This document shows positions 24,825-32,178 of a stretch of 40,295 bases of DNA, in pieces (the stretch's first letter is position 1; every line of letters begins with the position of its first letter). Location: the IMG/VR virus record IMGVR_UViG_3300042465_005234, positions 1 through 40,295 of that record; one strand, written 5' to 3'. This stretch comes from a virus. The notes beneath the pieces are model-generated. The model was not told the DNA's origin and did no database searches. It saw only the letters and a list, made by a program, of their open reading frames with translations. Both the position numbers and the translations under genes were made by a program.

Positions 24825-25173
24825 AAGCCAAGAACAAATAGCGTTGTTTAAATGGATACGAGTTATGAGTAATAAGTACCCAGATTTAAAATGCATTTAT
24901 CACACGCCAAATGGTGAACGTAGAGACATTGCTACAGCAGTAAAACTCCGAAATATGGGTGTACAAGCAGGTGTATGGGACATTTATGTACCTGTGCCAA
25001 TGCCCGGTTTATGGATTGAGATGAAATCTAAATCTGGTTCATTGACTGAATCACAGATTGCATTTAAAGAACGTCTTAAACCACACGGTTATTTATTTGT
25101 AGTGGCAACGTCTTGGATTGAAGCAAAAGAAGCAATTGAGTTGCACATAGGCATCTCGGATGCTAATCATTGA
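24814..25173 (+). CDS. VRR-NUC domain nuclease, 119 aa
   Basis: A minimal stand-alone VRR-NUC (PD-(D/E)xK) nuclease, a type often found beside phage replication genes and thought to cut branched DNA. Motifs are HTPNGERRD, GVQAGVWDIYVPVP (the Asp), WIEMKSKSG (the ExK pair), LTESQIAFKERL and GYLFVVATSWIEAKEAI. The start is TTG 24814, preceded by GAGGAGG; upstream in-frame sequence overlaps the sigma gene. It overlaps sigma by 11 bases. Confidence 0.87.
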   Translation: MSLESQEQIALFKWIRVMSNKYPDLKCIYHTPNGERRDIATAVKLRNMGVQAGVWDIYVPVPMPGLWIEMKSKSGSLTESQIAFKERLKPHGYLFVVATSWIEAKEAIELHIGISDANH

Positions 25174-25175
25174 CC

Positions 25176-25181
25176 TATAAT
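25176..25181 (+). promoter_or_regulatory. -10 box TATAAT upstream of the structured leader
   Basis: A perfect TATAAT follows the VRR-NUC gene. No good -35 is found at 16-18 bases, so it may depend on an activator or on the phage sigma factor. Transcription would begin near 25188, exactly at the start of the folded RNA. Confidence 0.5.
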
Positions 25182-25187
25182 AAACAG

Positions 25188-25258
25188 AATCTCCTCCGCA
25201 GTGGGTGTAAGCCCGCCTCTCGGGTCGCTCCCGGGAGGTATGCGGTCGAGGATGAGGG
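25188..25258 (+). ncRNA. Structured 5' leader RNA, three-way junction
   Basis: A GC-rich island folds into a closing stem (TCCT 25192-25195 with AGGA 25249-25252; CCGCA 25196-25200 with TGCGG 25241-25245), hairpin A (GGG 25203-25205 with CCC 25212-25214, loop TGTAAG) and hairpin B (9 bp, CCTCTCGGG 25216-25224 with CCCGGGAGG 25230-25238, loop TCGCT). The closing stem abuts the GAGGG ribosome site for ATG 25265. The layout suits a riboswitch or translational operator. I could not match it to a known class, including preQ1 riboswitches. Confidence 0.55.
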
Positions 25259-25264
25259 ATTCAC

Positions 25265-26035
25265 ATGGAACGTCCAAAAGGCTATTGGTATGTCAGTGTT
25301 GCATACGGCATAGCACGTCACGAAGATATCTTTCCACTTACTGCTGAGGCAAAGTGGCTTTACCTAACCTGTATCTGCTTTTGTGGTGAACGCTTGACAG
25401 ATGGTGCTTTTACATCGAAGCAACTAATGTCTATCATGCGTGATGCTGGTGCTAACAGTGAACACTTTAACGAGTTAGTTGAAGCAAGCCTTATCCTTGA
25501 GATTGAGCAACCATCAGACAATAACTGGTACATCAGAAACTATGAAAGATACCAACAGACGAAGGCTGAGATTACTCGTAAGCGCGAACAATCAGCAGTG
25601 CGTCAATCACGCAGAAGAGATGGCGATGTCACGCGTGACACAAGCGTTATTCACGCCCCTAATACAATACAACATAATGTAATTGAATATAACAACAACA
25701 ACAACACTAATACTACAGGTAGCCCAGATGTTGGTAGTGGTAGTCAGTATTATCAAACACCTACAGAGAGAAGGGAATGGATTGAATCAACGCTCAATGA
25801 TGCTGATAAGAATCCAGAAAGATTTCATTGGAGGGAGTGGATGACTACACAGGTAGCAACTGGGACTATACGTAACAAGGATGCATGGATGGCTAAGTTG
25901 TTGACTGCATGGATTGATGGTGAAGCATCGCCCCCAGACATGAACCATGACCAAAGGGAACGTAGTAAACGTGCAAAGCAACCGCAAAGAGGCATCGTGA
26001 TAGATGGTGTGTTTAGACCCATCAAAACTGGTTAG
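25265..26035 (+). CDS. Putative replication initiation protein (DnaD/replisome-organiser-like)
   Basis: A 256-aa protein. Residues 1-110 resemble the winged-helix N-terminal domain of phage replisome organisers (PLTAEAKWLYLTCICFCGER, GAFTSKQLMSIMRDAG, FNELVEASLILEI). A polar linker follows with an Asn-rich run near residue 140 (EYNNNNNTNTT) and a C-terminal helical part (WREWMTTQVATGTIRNKDAW) that may contact host helicase or DNA. The basic tail KRAKQPQRG ends the protein. Function is inferred from the domain look and the position between VRR-NUC and SSB. The ribosome site GAGGG adjoins the folded leader. Confidence 0.58.
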   Translation: MERPKGYWYVSVAYGIARHEDIFPLTAEAKWLYLTCICFCGERLTDGAFTSKQLMSIMRDAGANSEHFNELVEASLILEIEQPSDNNWYIRNYERYQQTKAEITRKREQSAVRQSRRRDGDVTRDTSVIHAPNTIQHNVIEYNNNNNTNTTGSPDVGSGSQYYQTPTERREWIESTLNDADKNPERFHWREWMTTQVATGTIRNKDAWMAKLLTAWIDGEASPPDMNHDQRERSKRAKQPQRGIVIDGVFRPIKTG

Positions 26036-26064
26036 TTGCAAGTTATATTGCCACCCGATATAAC
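26036..26064 (+). promoter_or_regulatory. Promoter of the SSB-to-terminase operon with operator 3
   Basis: -35 TTGCAA (26036-26041), 17-base spacer, -10 TATAAC (26059-26064). The 23-bp operator at 26042-26064 has arms GTTATATTG and CGATATAAC separated by CCACC, the best palindrome of the three copies. The spacer and -10 are almost the same as in the leftward promoter at 23587-23559. Confidence 0.82.
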
Positions 26065-26080
26065 ACATATAGAGGTATTT

Positions 26081-26446
26081 ATGAACAAGGTTATTCTTAT
26101 TGGACGTTTGTGTGCTGACCCAGAGTTTAAGATGACTACATCTGGAACACCTGTTGCAATGATGCGTATTGCTGTTGACCGTCAAGGAGCGCAGGAAGGT
26201 GCTGTTAAAGCGGACTTCATTGACCTTGTTGCATGGAGGCAGACGGCAGAGTTTGCTCAACGTAACATGGCAAAAGGAAGGCTTATTGCAGTTACTGGCA
26301 CATTGAGGATTGAAGATTACACAGACAAAGAAGGCAATAAACGTAAGTCAAGTAAGGTTACAATTGATACGATTGAGCCATTGGAAAAACGTAATGATAA
26401 TGCTCCATCAGGTATGACTGATATCTCAGACCCATTTGAGGACTAA
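26081..26446 (+). CDS. ssb: Single-stranded DNA-binding protein
   Basis: A 121-aa OB-fold SSB: MNKVILIGRLCADPEFK is the classic opening, followed by GTPVAMMRIAVDRQ, DFIDLVAWRQTAEFAQRNM and KGRLIAVTGTLRIEDYTDKE. The C-terminus ends in an acidic DISDPFED tip, similar to the protein-interaction tip of bacterial SSBs. The start is ATG 26081 with AGAGG upstream; earlier in-frame sequence is promoter. It is the first gene of the operon that reaches to the large terminase. Confidence 0.93.
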   Translation: MNKVILIGRLCADPEFKMTTSGTPVAMMRIAVDRQGAQEGAVKADFIDLVAWRQTAEFAQRNMAKGRLIAVTGTLRIEDYTDKEGNKRKSSKVTIDTIEPLEKRNDNAPSGMTDISDPFED

Positions 26447-26689
26447 ATGAAGTACGGACAGCATTATAGGAATTCTAAGTTTGATGCGTTAGAGGTCATA
26501 CAGGAATGGCATCTAAACTTTACTCTTGGCAATGTATTGAAGTACATCCAGCGAAGTGTACATACCCAGAGAATGGATGATTTGCTTAAGGCGCTTTGGT
26601 ATTTAACTTACGAAGTGTCGGGTAGTAAAGAACAAGCAGACAAGGTAGTTGAGTCATTAGAAACAACTTGGGGTAAACCTATTGAGTAG
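26447..26689 (+). CDS. DUF3310-family protein, 80 aa
   Basis: A short protein common in phages near nucleotide metabolism genes. Family features are HYRNSKFDALEVIQEWHLNF, LGNVLKYIQR and DDLLKALWYLTYEV. The family was once annotated as a nucleotide kinase but its function is unproven. The ATG follows the SSB stop without a gap, and the end overlaps the next gene by 8 bases. Confidence 0.8.
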   Translation: MKYGQHYRNSKFDALEVIQEWHLNFTLGNVLKYIQRSVHTQRMDDLLKALWYLTYEVSGSKEQADKVVESLETTWGKPIE

Positions 26690-27905
26690 AGTCATAAACC
26701 AGTCAATAGAGGATGTAGACATTCGTCTATTAAAACATCATCCAAGAAACGCTAACCAAGGTGATGTAGAGCAAATTAAAGCGTCTCTAGCAGTAAATGG
26801 TTGGTATGGCTCCGTTGTTGTAAACAAAAAGACAAACCATATCCTTGCTGGGAACCACAGGGTTATGGCGGCTAAATCATTGGGGTGGGAAACAGTCCCA
26901 GTTACTTGGATTGACGTAGATAAAGAACAAGAACTTAGAATCCTACTTGCAGACAACCGCACTACTCGTATCGGTATTGATGACCAAACTAAGGTTGCTG
27001 ATATTCTTGCAGAACTTGCAAAAACAGACCTAGAACTTTCCGGTACTGGATACTCATCTGAGGATTTAGATTCGTTGATTCATTCATTGAGTGGACACGA
27101 GCAAGCGGCTGAAGACGAACGTGGTCTAAAGTCAGAACCGCTCTCGTCGCGCAAGTATGGAGTCGACCTTATTTTTTCATTGACTCCAACTGAACCTCTT
27201 ACATTTACTGCTGTTGCGTCTGGTTGGATGATTGGATGTATTTCTACCTGTTCAAGTCTTCATGACGAAGAGAAGATGAAAAACTGGACATGGAAATACA
27301 AGGTCAACTTTATTGACAACGAGTTTAAGTCCTACGACCATGCAAAACATCTAAATGCAGTTAGGTTAAATAAACCTAAATACTGTACGGTCATGGACGT
27401 AATGACTAAAGCACAATGCGATGGGTTAGGTATCAAGCACCATTCGCTATCGCAAATTTTAGAATGGGCTGAAGAACTTAATGAGTATGCAGAGAATGTT
27501 ATTGTCATTCCTAAGCATGACATTATAGATAAGATTCCTGAGAAGTTTATGTGTGGGTATTCAGTACCATCTTCTTATGGTGCAACACCATTGCCTAGCG
27601 AAGCATTTAAAGGGCGAAGGGTTCACCTACTTGGAGGTTCGTGGAAGTCTCAAATGCGATACTTAGACCTTCTCCCTGATGAAGTAGTATCTTTAGACAA
27701 CAACCACATCAACAACATTGCCCGATGGGGGCAAGCACAACTAAGAGACGGCAGTACAGTTAAACTATGGGATTTAGGTTTGTTGGCAGTTAATCCTAGA
27801 AGTATATGTTTAACTATTTCGTTTGGTGAGATTGGTCGTGCTATTCAAGGCATGAATCAAGAGCAGATAGAAGATGGTGAACCAGAGGAGGCAGAAGAAA
27901 GATGA
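26682..27905 (+). CDS. ParB-like domain fused to a DpdA-type DNA transglycosylase
   Basis: A 407-aa two-domain protein. Residues 10-130 are a ParB/sulfiredoxin-like domain (NGWYGSVVVNKKTNHILAGN followed by HRVMAAKSLGW, then LLADNRTTRIG). Residues about 155-395 resemble the short tRNA-guanine transglycosylase-like DpdA proteins of phages: YCTVMDVMT with Asp239, VIVIPKHD (273-280), FMCGYSVPSSYG (289-300), HLLGGSWKSQMRYL (315-328) and VVSLDNNHI with Asp339. In characterised phages DpdA swaps guanine in DNA for a 7-deazaguanine base. The directly following preQ1 genes support this. What the ParB part does (DNA grip, nicking, targeting) is unknown. TTG start; its stop overlaps queF by 4 bases. Confidence 0.75.
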   Translation: MSRVINQSIEDVDIRLLKHHPRNANQGDVEQIKASLAVNGWYGSVVVNKKTNHILAGNHRVMAAKSLGWETVPVTWIDVDKEQELRILLADNRTTRIGIDDQTKVADILAELAKTDLELSGTGYSSEDLDSLIHSLSGHEQAAEDERGLKSEPLSSRKYGVDLIFSLTPTEPLTFTAVASGWMIGCISTCSSLHDEEKMKNWTWKYKVNFIDNEFKSYDHAKHLNAVRLNKPKYCTVMDVMTKAQCDGLGIKHHSLSQILEWAEELNEYAENVIVIPKHDIIDKIPEKFMCGYSVPSSYGATPLPSEAFKGRRVHLLGGSWKSQMRYLDLLPDEVVSLDNNHINNIARWGQAQLRDGSTVKLWDLGLLAVNPRSICLTISFGEIGRAIQGMNQEQIEDGEPEEAEER

Positions 27906-28288
27906 GTGATGATATTACAATCCTTGGCAACAAATTTAGTGAGCCAATCGGACCCGACAAACTAGAGTTTTTTGTACCAGAACAAACACCTTCAATGGTT
28001 AGTTTTAAAACTGACCAGTTTACGTCTTTGTGTCCAGTGACAATGCAACCCGATTATTCGTATATTCAGATTGACTATTCTCCAAACGTTAAACTGGTTG
28101 AAAGTAAATCACTGAAACTGTATCTCTGGGGTTTTCGACAAAAAGGCATTACTTGTGAAGACCTTTCTACGACTATCGCGTCTGATTTGTTTGATGCGTT
28201 GACTCCTTTATCTATTACAGTCACGGTCAAGCAAGCCATGCGTGGAGGGCTAGAAACACTTGCGGTAACGGAGATTGAAAGTGAATAA
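27902..28288 (+). CDS. queF: QueF, preQ0 reductase
   Basis: A 128-aa short-type NADPH-dependent 7-cyano-7-deazaguanine reductase that converts preQ0 to preQ1. It shows the nucleophile Cys44 in TSLCPVTMQPD, the acid Asp51, the NADPH motif ESKSLKLYLWGFR (67-79) and Glu86. The full ESKS-LKLY motif argues for true reductase activity rather than the archaeal QueF-like amidinotransferase. One oddity: the residue before Glu86, a His in typical QueF (FHED), is Cys85 here (TCED). It lies between the transglycosylase and queC with 4-base and 8-base overlaps. Confidence 0.88.
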   Translation: MSDDITILGNKFSEPIGPDKLEFFVPEQTPSMVSFKTDQFTSLCPVTMQPDYSYIQIDYSPNVKLVESKSLKLYLWGFRQKGITCEDLSTTIASDLFDALTPLSITVTVKQAMRGGLETLAVTEIESE

Positions 28289-28955
28289 GAATCACGTCGT
28301 GGTTTGTCTAAGTGGAGGACTTGACTCTACTGTTGCTGTTGCATATCTAAAAGACCACGGTTTTGATGTCACGACTGTCGGTATTGATTATGGGCAACGG
28401 CACAGGCGTGAGTTAGAACGAGCCGCTTCTATTGCAAGTTTCTATAACGTTCCATTTGTTCGTATTGACCTTAGTAGTTTTGCTACTACGGCATTTGCTG
28501 GAAATGCTCTAACTGATATGGGCATTGATGTCCCCGAAGGTCATTACGAAGACCCGACAATGAAACTCACAGTGGTTCCTAATAGAAACATGACATTGCT
28601 TAGCATTGCAACGGCGGTCGCTATTAGTAAAAAGGCTACTCACGTTGCTTATGGCGCACATAAAGGAGACCACGCAGTTTATCCAGATTGCCGTCAAGAG
28701 TTTTATGAGGCAATGAGCAAGTCAATGCAACTATGTAACTACACTCCAGTTATTTTGACTGCTCCTTTTATTGATAAGACAAAGACAGATATTGTCAAAA
28801 TCGGACGGAAGTTAAACGCTCCTATGCATCTCACTTACTCTTGCTATAACGGAGGGGTGCATCATTGTGGCGTGTGTGGCACGTGTGTGGAACGGCGTGA
28901 GGCTTTTGAGCAAGCAAAAGTCTTAGACCCGACTGTTTACTCCACACTTTTTTGA
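28281..28955 (+). CDS. queC: QueC, 7-cyano-7-deazaguanine (preQ0) synthase
   Basis: A 224-aa ATP-dependent ligase turning CDG into preQ0 with ammonia. The PP-loop LSGGLDSTVAVAYL is at the N-terminus, followed by VVPNRNMTLLSIATAVA and the zinc site CYNGGVHHCGVCGTC near the C-terminus. GTG 28281 is preferred because GGAG lies seven bases upstream; a TTG two codons earlier is the alternative. The gene overlaps queF by 8 bases. Confidence 0.94.
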   Translation: MNKNHVVVCLSGGLDSTVAVAYLKDHGFDVTTVGIDYGQRHRRELERAASIASFYNVPFVRIDLSSFATTAFAGNALTDMGIDVPEGHYEDPTMKLTVVPNRNMTLLSIATAVAISKKATHVAYGAHKGDHAVYPDCRQEFYEAMSKSMQLCNYTPVILTAPFIDKTKTDIVKIGRKLNAPMHLTYSCYNGGVHHCGVCGTCVERREAFEQAKVLDPTVYSTLF

Positions 28956-28961
28956 GGCACT

Positions 28962-29315
28962 ATGTATACGATAAGTAAAGAGTTTCACTTTTCAGCATCT
29001 CATCAACTAACCCATCTCCCAATGGGACATCAGTGTGCTAGATTGCATGGACATAATTACAAAGTTGTTCTAACGCTAGAGGCAGAAGAATTAGACGATA
29101 ACTCTTTTGTGAAAGACTACGGACAAATGACTGCATTTAAAGATGCAGTTGATGCGCTTGACCATAGGCATTTAAATGATTTGTTTGAATGCCACACGAC
29201 TGCTGAAAACTTGGCAAGTCATTTCTACGGAGTAGCGTGGAGTCAATACGGAGATATTGTAAAGTCCGTCGCTGTGTCAGAAACCGATAAGACATGGGCT
29301 ACATTTACACCATGA
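28962..29315 (+). CDS. queD: QueD, 6-carboxytetrahydropterin synthase
   Basis: A 117-aa PTPS-family enzyme making 6-carboxytetrahydropterin from dihydroneopterin triphosphate. Zinc ligands His14 (SASHQL), His29 and His31 (ARLHGHNY) and catalytic Cys25 (GHQCARL) are present, as are DYGQMTAFK and LDHRHLND. It follows queC by 6 bases and its TGA overlaps the ATG of queE. Confidence 0.93.
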   Translation: MYTISKEFHFSASHQLTHLPMGHQCARLHGHNYKVVLTLEAEELDDNSFVKDYGQMTAFKDAVDALDHRHLNDLFECHTTAENLASHFYGVAWSQYGDIVKSVAVSETDKTWATFTP

Positions 29316-29995
29316 CGTATGTAGTCAACGAGTTATTTGAAACGTGGCAAGGAGAAGGCGTACACATGGGTGAACACGCTTTCTTTATTCGCCTAGTAGG
29401 ATGCGACCAATCTTGTCACTTTTGTGATTCTGCACAGACTTGGCACAAGGATTATCTAGACAAGTCAGTCAACAAAAAGATGACACCATCTGAGATTGCT
29501 GATGAAATAGAACTCTTTCACGGTCAGATTATTGTCATTACCGGCGGAGAACCAGCGCTATGGAATCTTGAACCATTGTGTGAAGAACTCAATGAAAGAT
29601 TTCCGGGTAAGGCTCTTCACATTGAAACTGCTGGTCATCATGAAATTAAAGGTGGTTGGCGCTTTGACTGGATAACACTTAGCCCTAAACCATTTGCGTC
29701 TAAACCGTTGGTTTCAATGCTACACAAAGCCAATGAGTTAAAGATTATTGTAGAAGGCGAAGAGTCAATAGAGTATCTCAATTCAATAGAACGAGTCATT
29801 GGACAAGTAGTTTGGTTGCATCCAGAGTGGAGTAAGCGTAACTCTCCTGAAGTGTTGTCTATCATCAACCGCGAAGTAAAGATAAATAAGCACAAGCCAC
29901 GGGCTGGGTATCAACTACATAAGTTGTACAACGTTGATAAGTTAGATACCCGTTCTGACAAACGGTTTATTCCATTAGGAGGAGTCAATGGTTGA
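29312..29995 (+). CDS. queE: QueE, 7-carboxy-7-deazaguanine synthase (radical SAM)
   Basis: A 227-aa radical SAM enzyme that contracts the pterin ring to CDG. The iron-sulfur motif is Cys31-x3-Cys35-x2-Cys38 (GCDQSCHFCDS), with NELFETWQGEGVHMG before it, as is usual in QueE, and the SAM-binding VITGGEPALW. The start ATG 29312 overlaps the queD stop (ATGA). It overlaps folE by 8 bases. Confidence 0.94.
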   Translation: MTYVVNELFETWQGEGVHMGEHAFFIRLVGCDQSCHFCDSAQTWHKDYLDKSVNKKMTPSEIADEIELFHGQIIVITGGEPALWNLEPLCEELNERFPGKALHIETAGHHEIKGGWRFDWITLSPKPFASKPLVSMLHKANELKIIVEGEESIEYLNSIERVIGQVVWLHPEWSKRNSPEVLSIINREVKINKHKPRAGYQLHKLYNVDKLDTRSDKRFIPLGGVNG

Positions 29996-30557
29996 AGATG
30001 CGATAAAGGAGTTACTTGCTTACATTGGCGAGAACCCTGAACGGGATGGTCTTAAAGAGACCCCAAAGCGAGTAGTCAAAGCGTTAGTAGAGATGACTGT
30101 AGGTTATTCACATGACCCGGCAAAAATCTTGTCTAGGCAGTTTACACAGGAAGAGCACAAATATACTGGCATTGTTCTTTTGCGGGATATCGAGTTTGTA
30201 TCACTGTGTGAACATCATATGCTTCCATTTACTGGGAGAGCAGACATTGCTTACGTCCCATCAGGCGATGGCAATATTGTTGGTATTTCAAAACTGGCTA
30301 GATTGCTTGATTGTTACTCAAAGAGATTGCAAGTACAGGAGCGTCTTACTATGCAAATTCACGATGCAATAGAAGAAAATCTCAATCCTGCTGGGACTGC
30401 GGTAATAATCAAAGCAACGCATAGTTGCATGAGTTGCCGAGGTGTTCAGAAATCAAAGCCAGAAATGGTAACGAGTCGATTGTCTGGGTGTTTCTATTAC
30501 GATGCAACTTGTAGACAAGAACTGATGGAGTTACTGCACTATGGCAAGACCAACTAA
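29988..30557 (+). CDS. folE: FolE, GTP cyclohydrolase I
   Basis: A 189-aa type I cyclohydrolase converting GTP to dihydroneopterin triphosphate, the first step of the 7-deazaguanine route. Zinc ligands are Cys74 and His77 (SLCEHHMLPFTG) and Cys147 (HSCMSCRGVQ). GISKLARLLDCYSKRLQVQE is the other signature. GGAGGAG precedes ATG 29988. The last 17 bases overlap the small terminase gene. Confidence 0.94.
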   Translation: MVEDAIKELLAYIGENPERDGLKETPKRVVKALVEMTVGYSHDPAKILSRQFTQEEHKYTGIVLLRDIEFVSLCEHHMLPFTGRADIAYVPSGDGNIVGISKLARLLDCYSKRLQVQERLTMQIHDAIEENLNPAGTAVIIKATHSCMSCRGVQKSKPEMVTSRLSGCFYYDATCRQELMELLHYGKTN

Positions 30558-30888
30558 ATATAACGAAGCAACGCACCGCAAGATTTGCAATGCTTTATCT
30601 GCTGGGAACACACGTAAAGATTCCGCCGAATATGCAGGTATCAGTGAGGCAACATTTGGGCGTTGGATAAAAGAGTATTCTGAGTTTGAAGAAGATGTCC
30701 AAAAGGCTGAGGCTGATGCAGTCGTGAGAAACGTTGCTATTATTCAGCAAGCCGCCTCTAAGACATGGCAAGCCGCCGCATGGTGGCTAGAGCGACGCCG
30801 TAAGAATGAATGGTCTGCTAAAACTGAAATCGGTAACTCTGACGGTGAACCAATGAAGATAGTAGTTGAGTACGTAAAGAACCAGTGA
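30541..30888 (+). CDS. Terminase small subunit
   Basis: A 115-aa DNA-recognition subunit of the packaging motor. The N-terminal HTH (THRKICNALSAGNTRKDSAE, then YAGISEATFGRWIKEY) is followed by helices for ring formation (VRNVAIIQQAASKTWQAAAW) and WLERRRKNEWS, a common motif in small terminases. It overlaps folE by 17 bases and the large subunit by 4 bases, so packaging genes are translated from the DNA modification transcript. Confidence 0.88.
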   Translation: MARPTKYNEATHRKICNALSAGNTRKDSAEYAGISEATFGRWIKEYSEFEEDVQKAEADAVVRNVAIIQQAASKTWQAAAWWLERRRKNEWSAKTEIGNSDGEPMKIVVEYVKNQ

Positions 30889-32054
30889 GCATAAAAATAC
30901 AGATTCCCGAACCGCATATAAACCAGATGACCATTCTCAATGAAGCAAAGCGTTTCAATGTGGTCGCTTGTGGAAGGCGGTTTGGGAAGACAACTTTAGG
31001 GGGCAACTTACTGGCGGAGACAGTCATCTCTCAAAGCAGGTCAGCCGCATGGTTTGCGCCAACTTTTCGTTTGCTTGAAGAAGCATACCAAGACCATCGC
31101 CGTATCTTTGCCCCTATTATCAAGCGAGCAGTATCTATGCCGGCACCCCGCATAGAACTTATAACTGGGTGTGCTATTGACTATTGGACGCTAGACGACC
31201 CGGCTACTGTTGCTCGTGGTCGAAAGTATCAACGCGTTATAGTTGATGAAGCGGCTATGGCACGTTACCTTGAAACTGCATGGACAGAGGCACTGCGCCC
31301 TACTCTAACTGACTATAAAGGAGACGCTTTTTTTCTATCAACGCCTAAAGGGCGCAACTATTTTTCTACATTGTTTGACAGGGCTAAGACAGAAGAAGAC
31401 TGGATGTCTTGGCAAATGCCTACGGTCAGTAATCCATACATAGACCCATCGGAAGTTGAGTCGGCTAAACAATCATTGCCAAGCATCGCGTTTAGGCAAG
31501 AATACTTAGCAGAATTTGTAGACCTTGCTGGTGCGCGAGTAAAGCGAGAATGGTTGCAAAAGGGATTACCAAGTGAACCATTAGATGTGTATCTTGGAGT
31601 TGACCTTGCTATATCAACAAGACAAGATGCTGACTACTCTGCTATTGTTGCTGTATCCCGTGATTCACGAGGTAATTTGTACGTTCTGGATGTAGCAAGG
31701 ATACGAGCGGATTTCGCCGCTGTACTGCGGTTTATTGAGGAGATGGCACGTAAGTGGAACCCTAAGACCATTGCCATTGAGAACGTGCAATACCAAGCGG
31801 CTGTAATTCAAGAGTTGCTAAGACGAACCAAACTCCCAATCCGTGGAATAAGACCCGATAAAGACAAACTTACTCGCTTTATGCCGATAGAGGCAAGATA
31901 TGAATATGGGCAAGTTTTTCATAGCCCCTCGCTACCTGATTTCTGGGAAGAAGAACTTCTGTCTTTTCCCGTAGGGCACCATGATGACTGCGTAGATGCA
32001 TTTGCTTATGCATGGGCAGTATGTGGTCAACCTAAAGTTTTCATGGCGGTATAA
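30885..32054 (+). CDS. Terminase large subunit (ATPase and nuclease)
   Basis: A 389-aa packaging motor protein. Walker A is GRRFGKTT (30-37), Walker B is RVIVDEAAM with Asp121/Glu122, and the coupling motif is FLSTPKG (150-156). The RNase H-like nuclease has Asp240 (YLGVDLA), Glu299 (IAIENVQY) and the HHDDCVDAF cluster (365-373). GTG start at 30885 overlaps the small subunit. The portal lies 10 kb away on the circle, separated by accessory genes, which is unusual. A strong terminator follows at 32097. Confidence 0.93.
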   Translation: MSIKIQIPEPHINQMTILNEAKRFNVVACGRRFGKTTLGGNLLAETVISQSRSAAWFAPTFRLLEEAYQDHRRIFAPIIKRAVSMPAPRIELITGCAIDYWTLDDPATVARGRKYQRVIVDEAAMARYLETAWTEALRPTLTDYKGDAFFLSTPKGRNYFSTLFDRAKTEEDWMSWQMPTVSNPYIDPSEVESAKQSLPSIAFRQEYLAEFVDLAGARVKREWLQKGLPSEPLDVYLGVDLAISTRQDADYSAIVAVSRDSRGNLYVLDVARIRADFAAVLRFIEEMARKWNPKTIAIENVQYQAAVIQELLRRTKLPIRGIRPDKDKLTRFMPIEARYEYGQVFHSPSLPDFWEEELLSFPVGHHDDCVDAFAYAWAVCGQPKVFMAV

Positions 32055-32096
32055 TAGCGTACTGCTTATGCAGAGTTTGTCCTAACCTTCATCCTA

Positions 32097-32127
32097 AAAG
32101 CCTCCGATGTCCCGGGGGCTTTTTTTC
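32097..32127 (+). terminator. Terminator of the SSB-to-terminase operon
   Basis: A 10-bp stem, AAAGCCTCCG with CGGGGGCTTT (one G-T pair), loop ATGTCC, is followed by eight T. A GATAT-family promoter begins five bases later. Confidence 0.92.
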
Positions 32128-32131
32128 TTGG

Positions 32132-32160
32132 TTGCGCGATATAAAAGCACCTGCTATTGT
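32132..32160 (+). promoter_or_regulatory. Accessory-operon promoter (GATAT family)
   Basis: -35 TTGCGC (32132-32137), 17-base spacer starting GATAT and ending TGC, -10 TATTGT (32155-32160). The next gene starts at 32179 with TGGAGG upstream, so this member has a short normal leader. Confidence 0.82.
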
Positions 32161-32178
32161 TACGTTCTGGAGGATGGA

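Noticed and set aside
25188-25258. A tRNA or a known preQ1 riboswitch
   Set aside because: There is no acceptor/T-arm pattern, and the hairpin arrangement does not match the small preQ1 pseudoknot classes I know.
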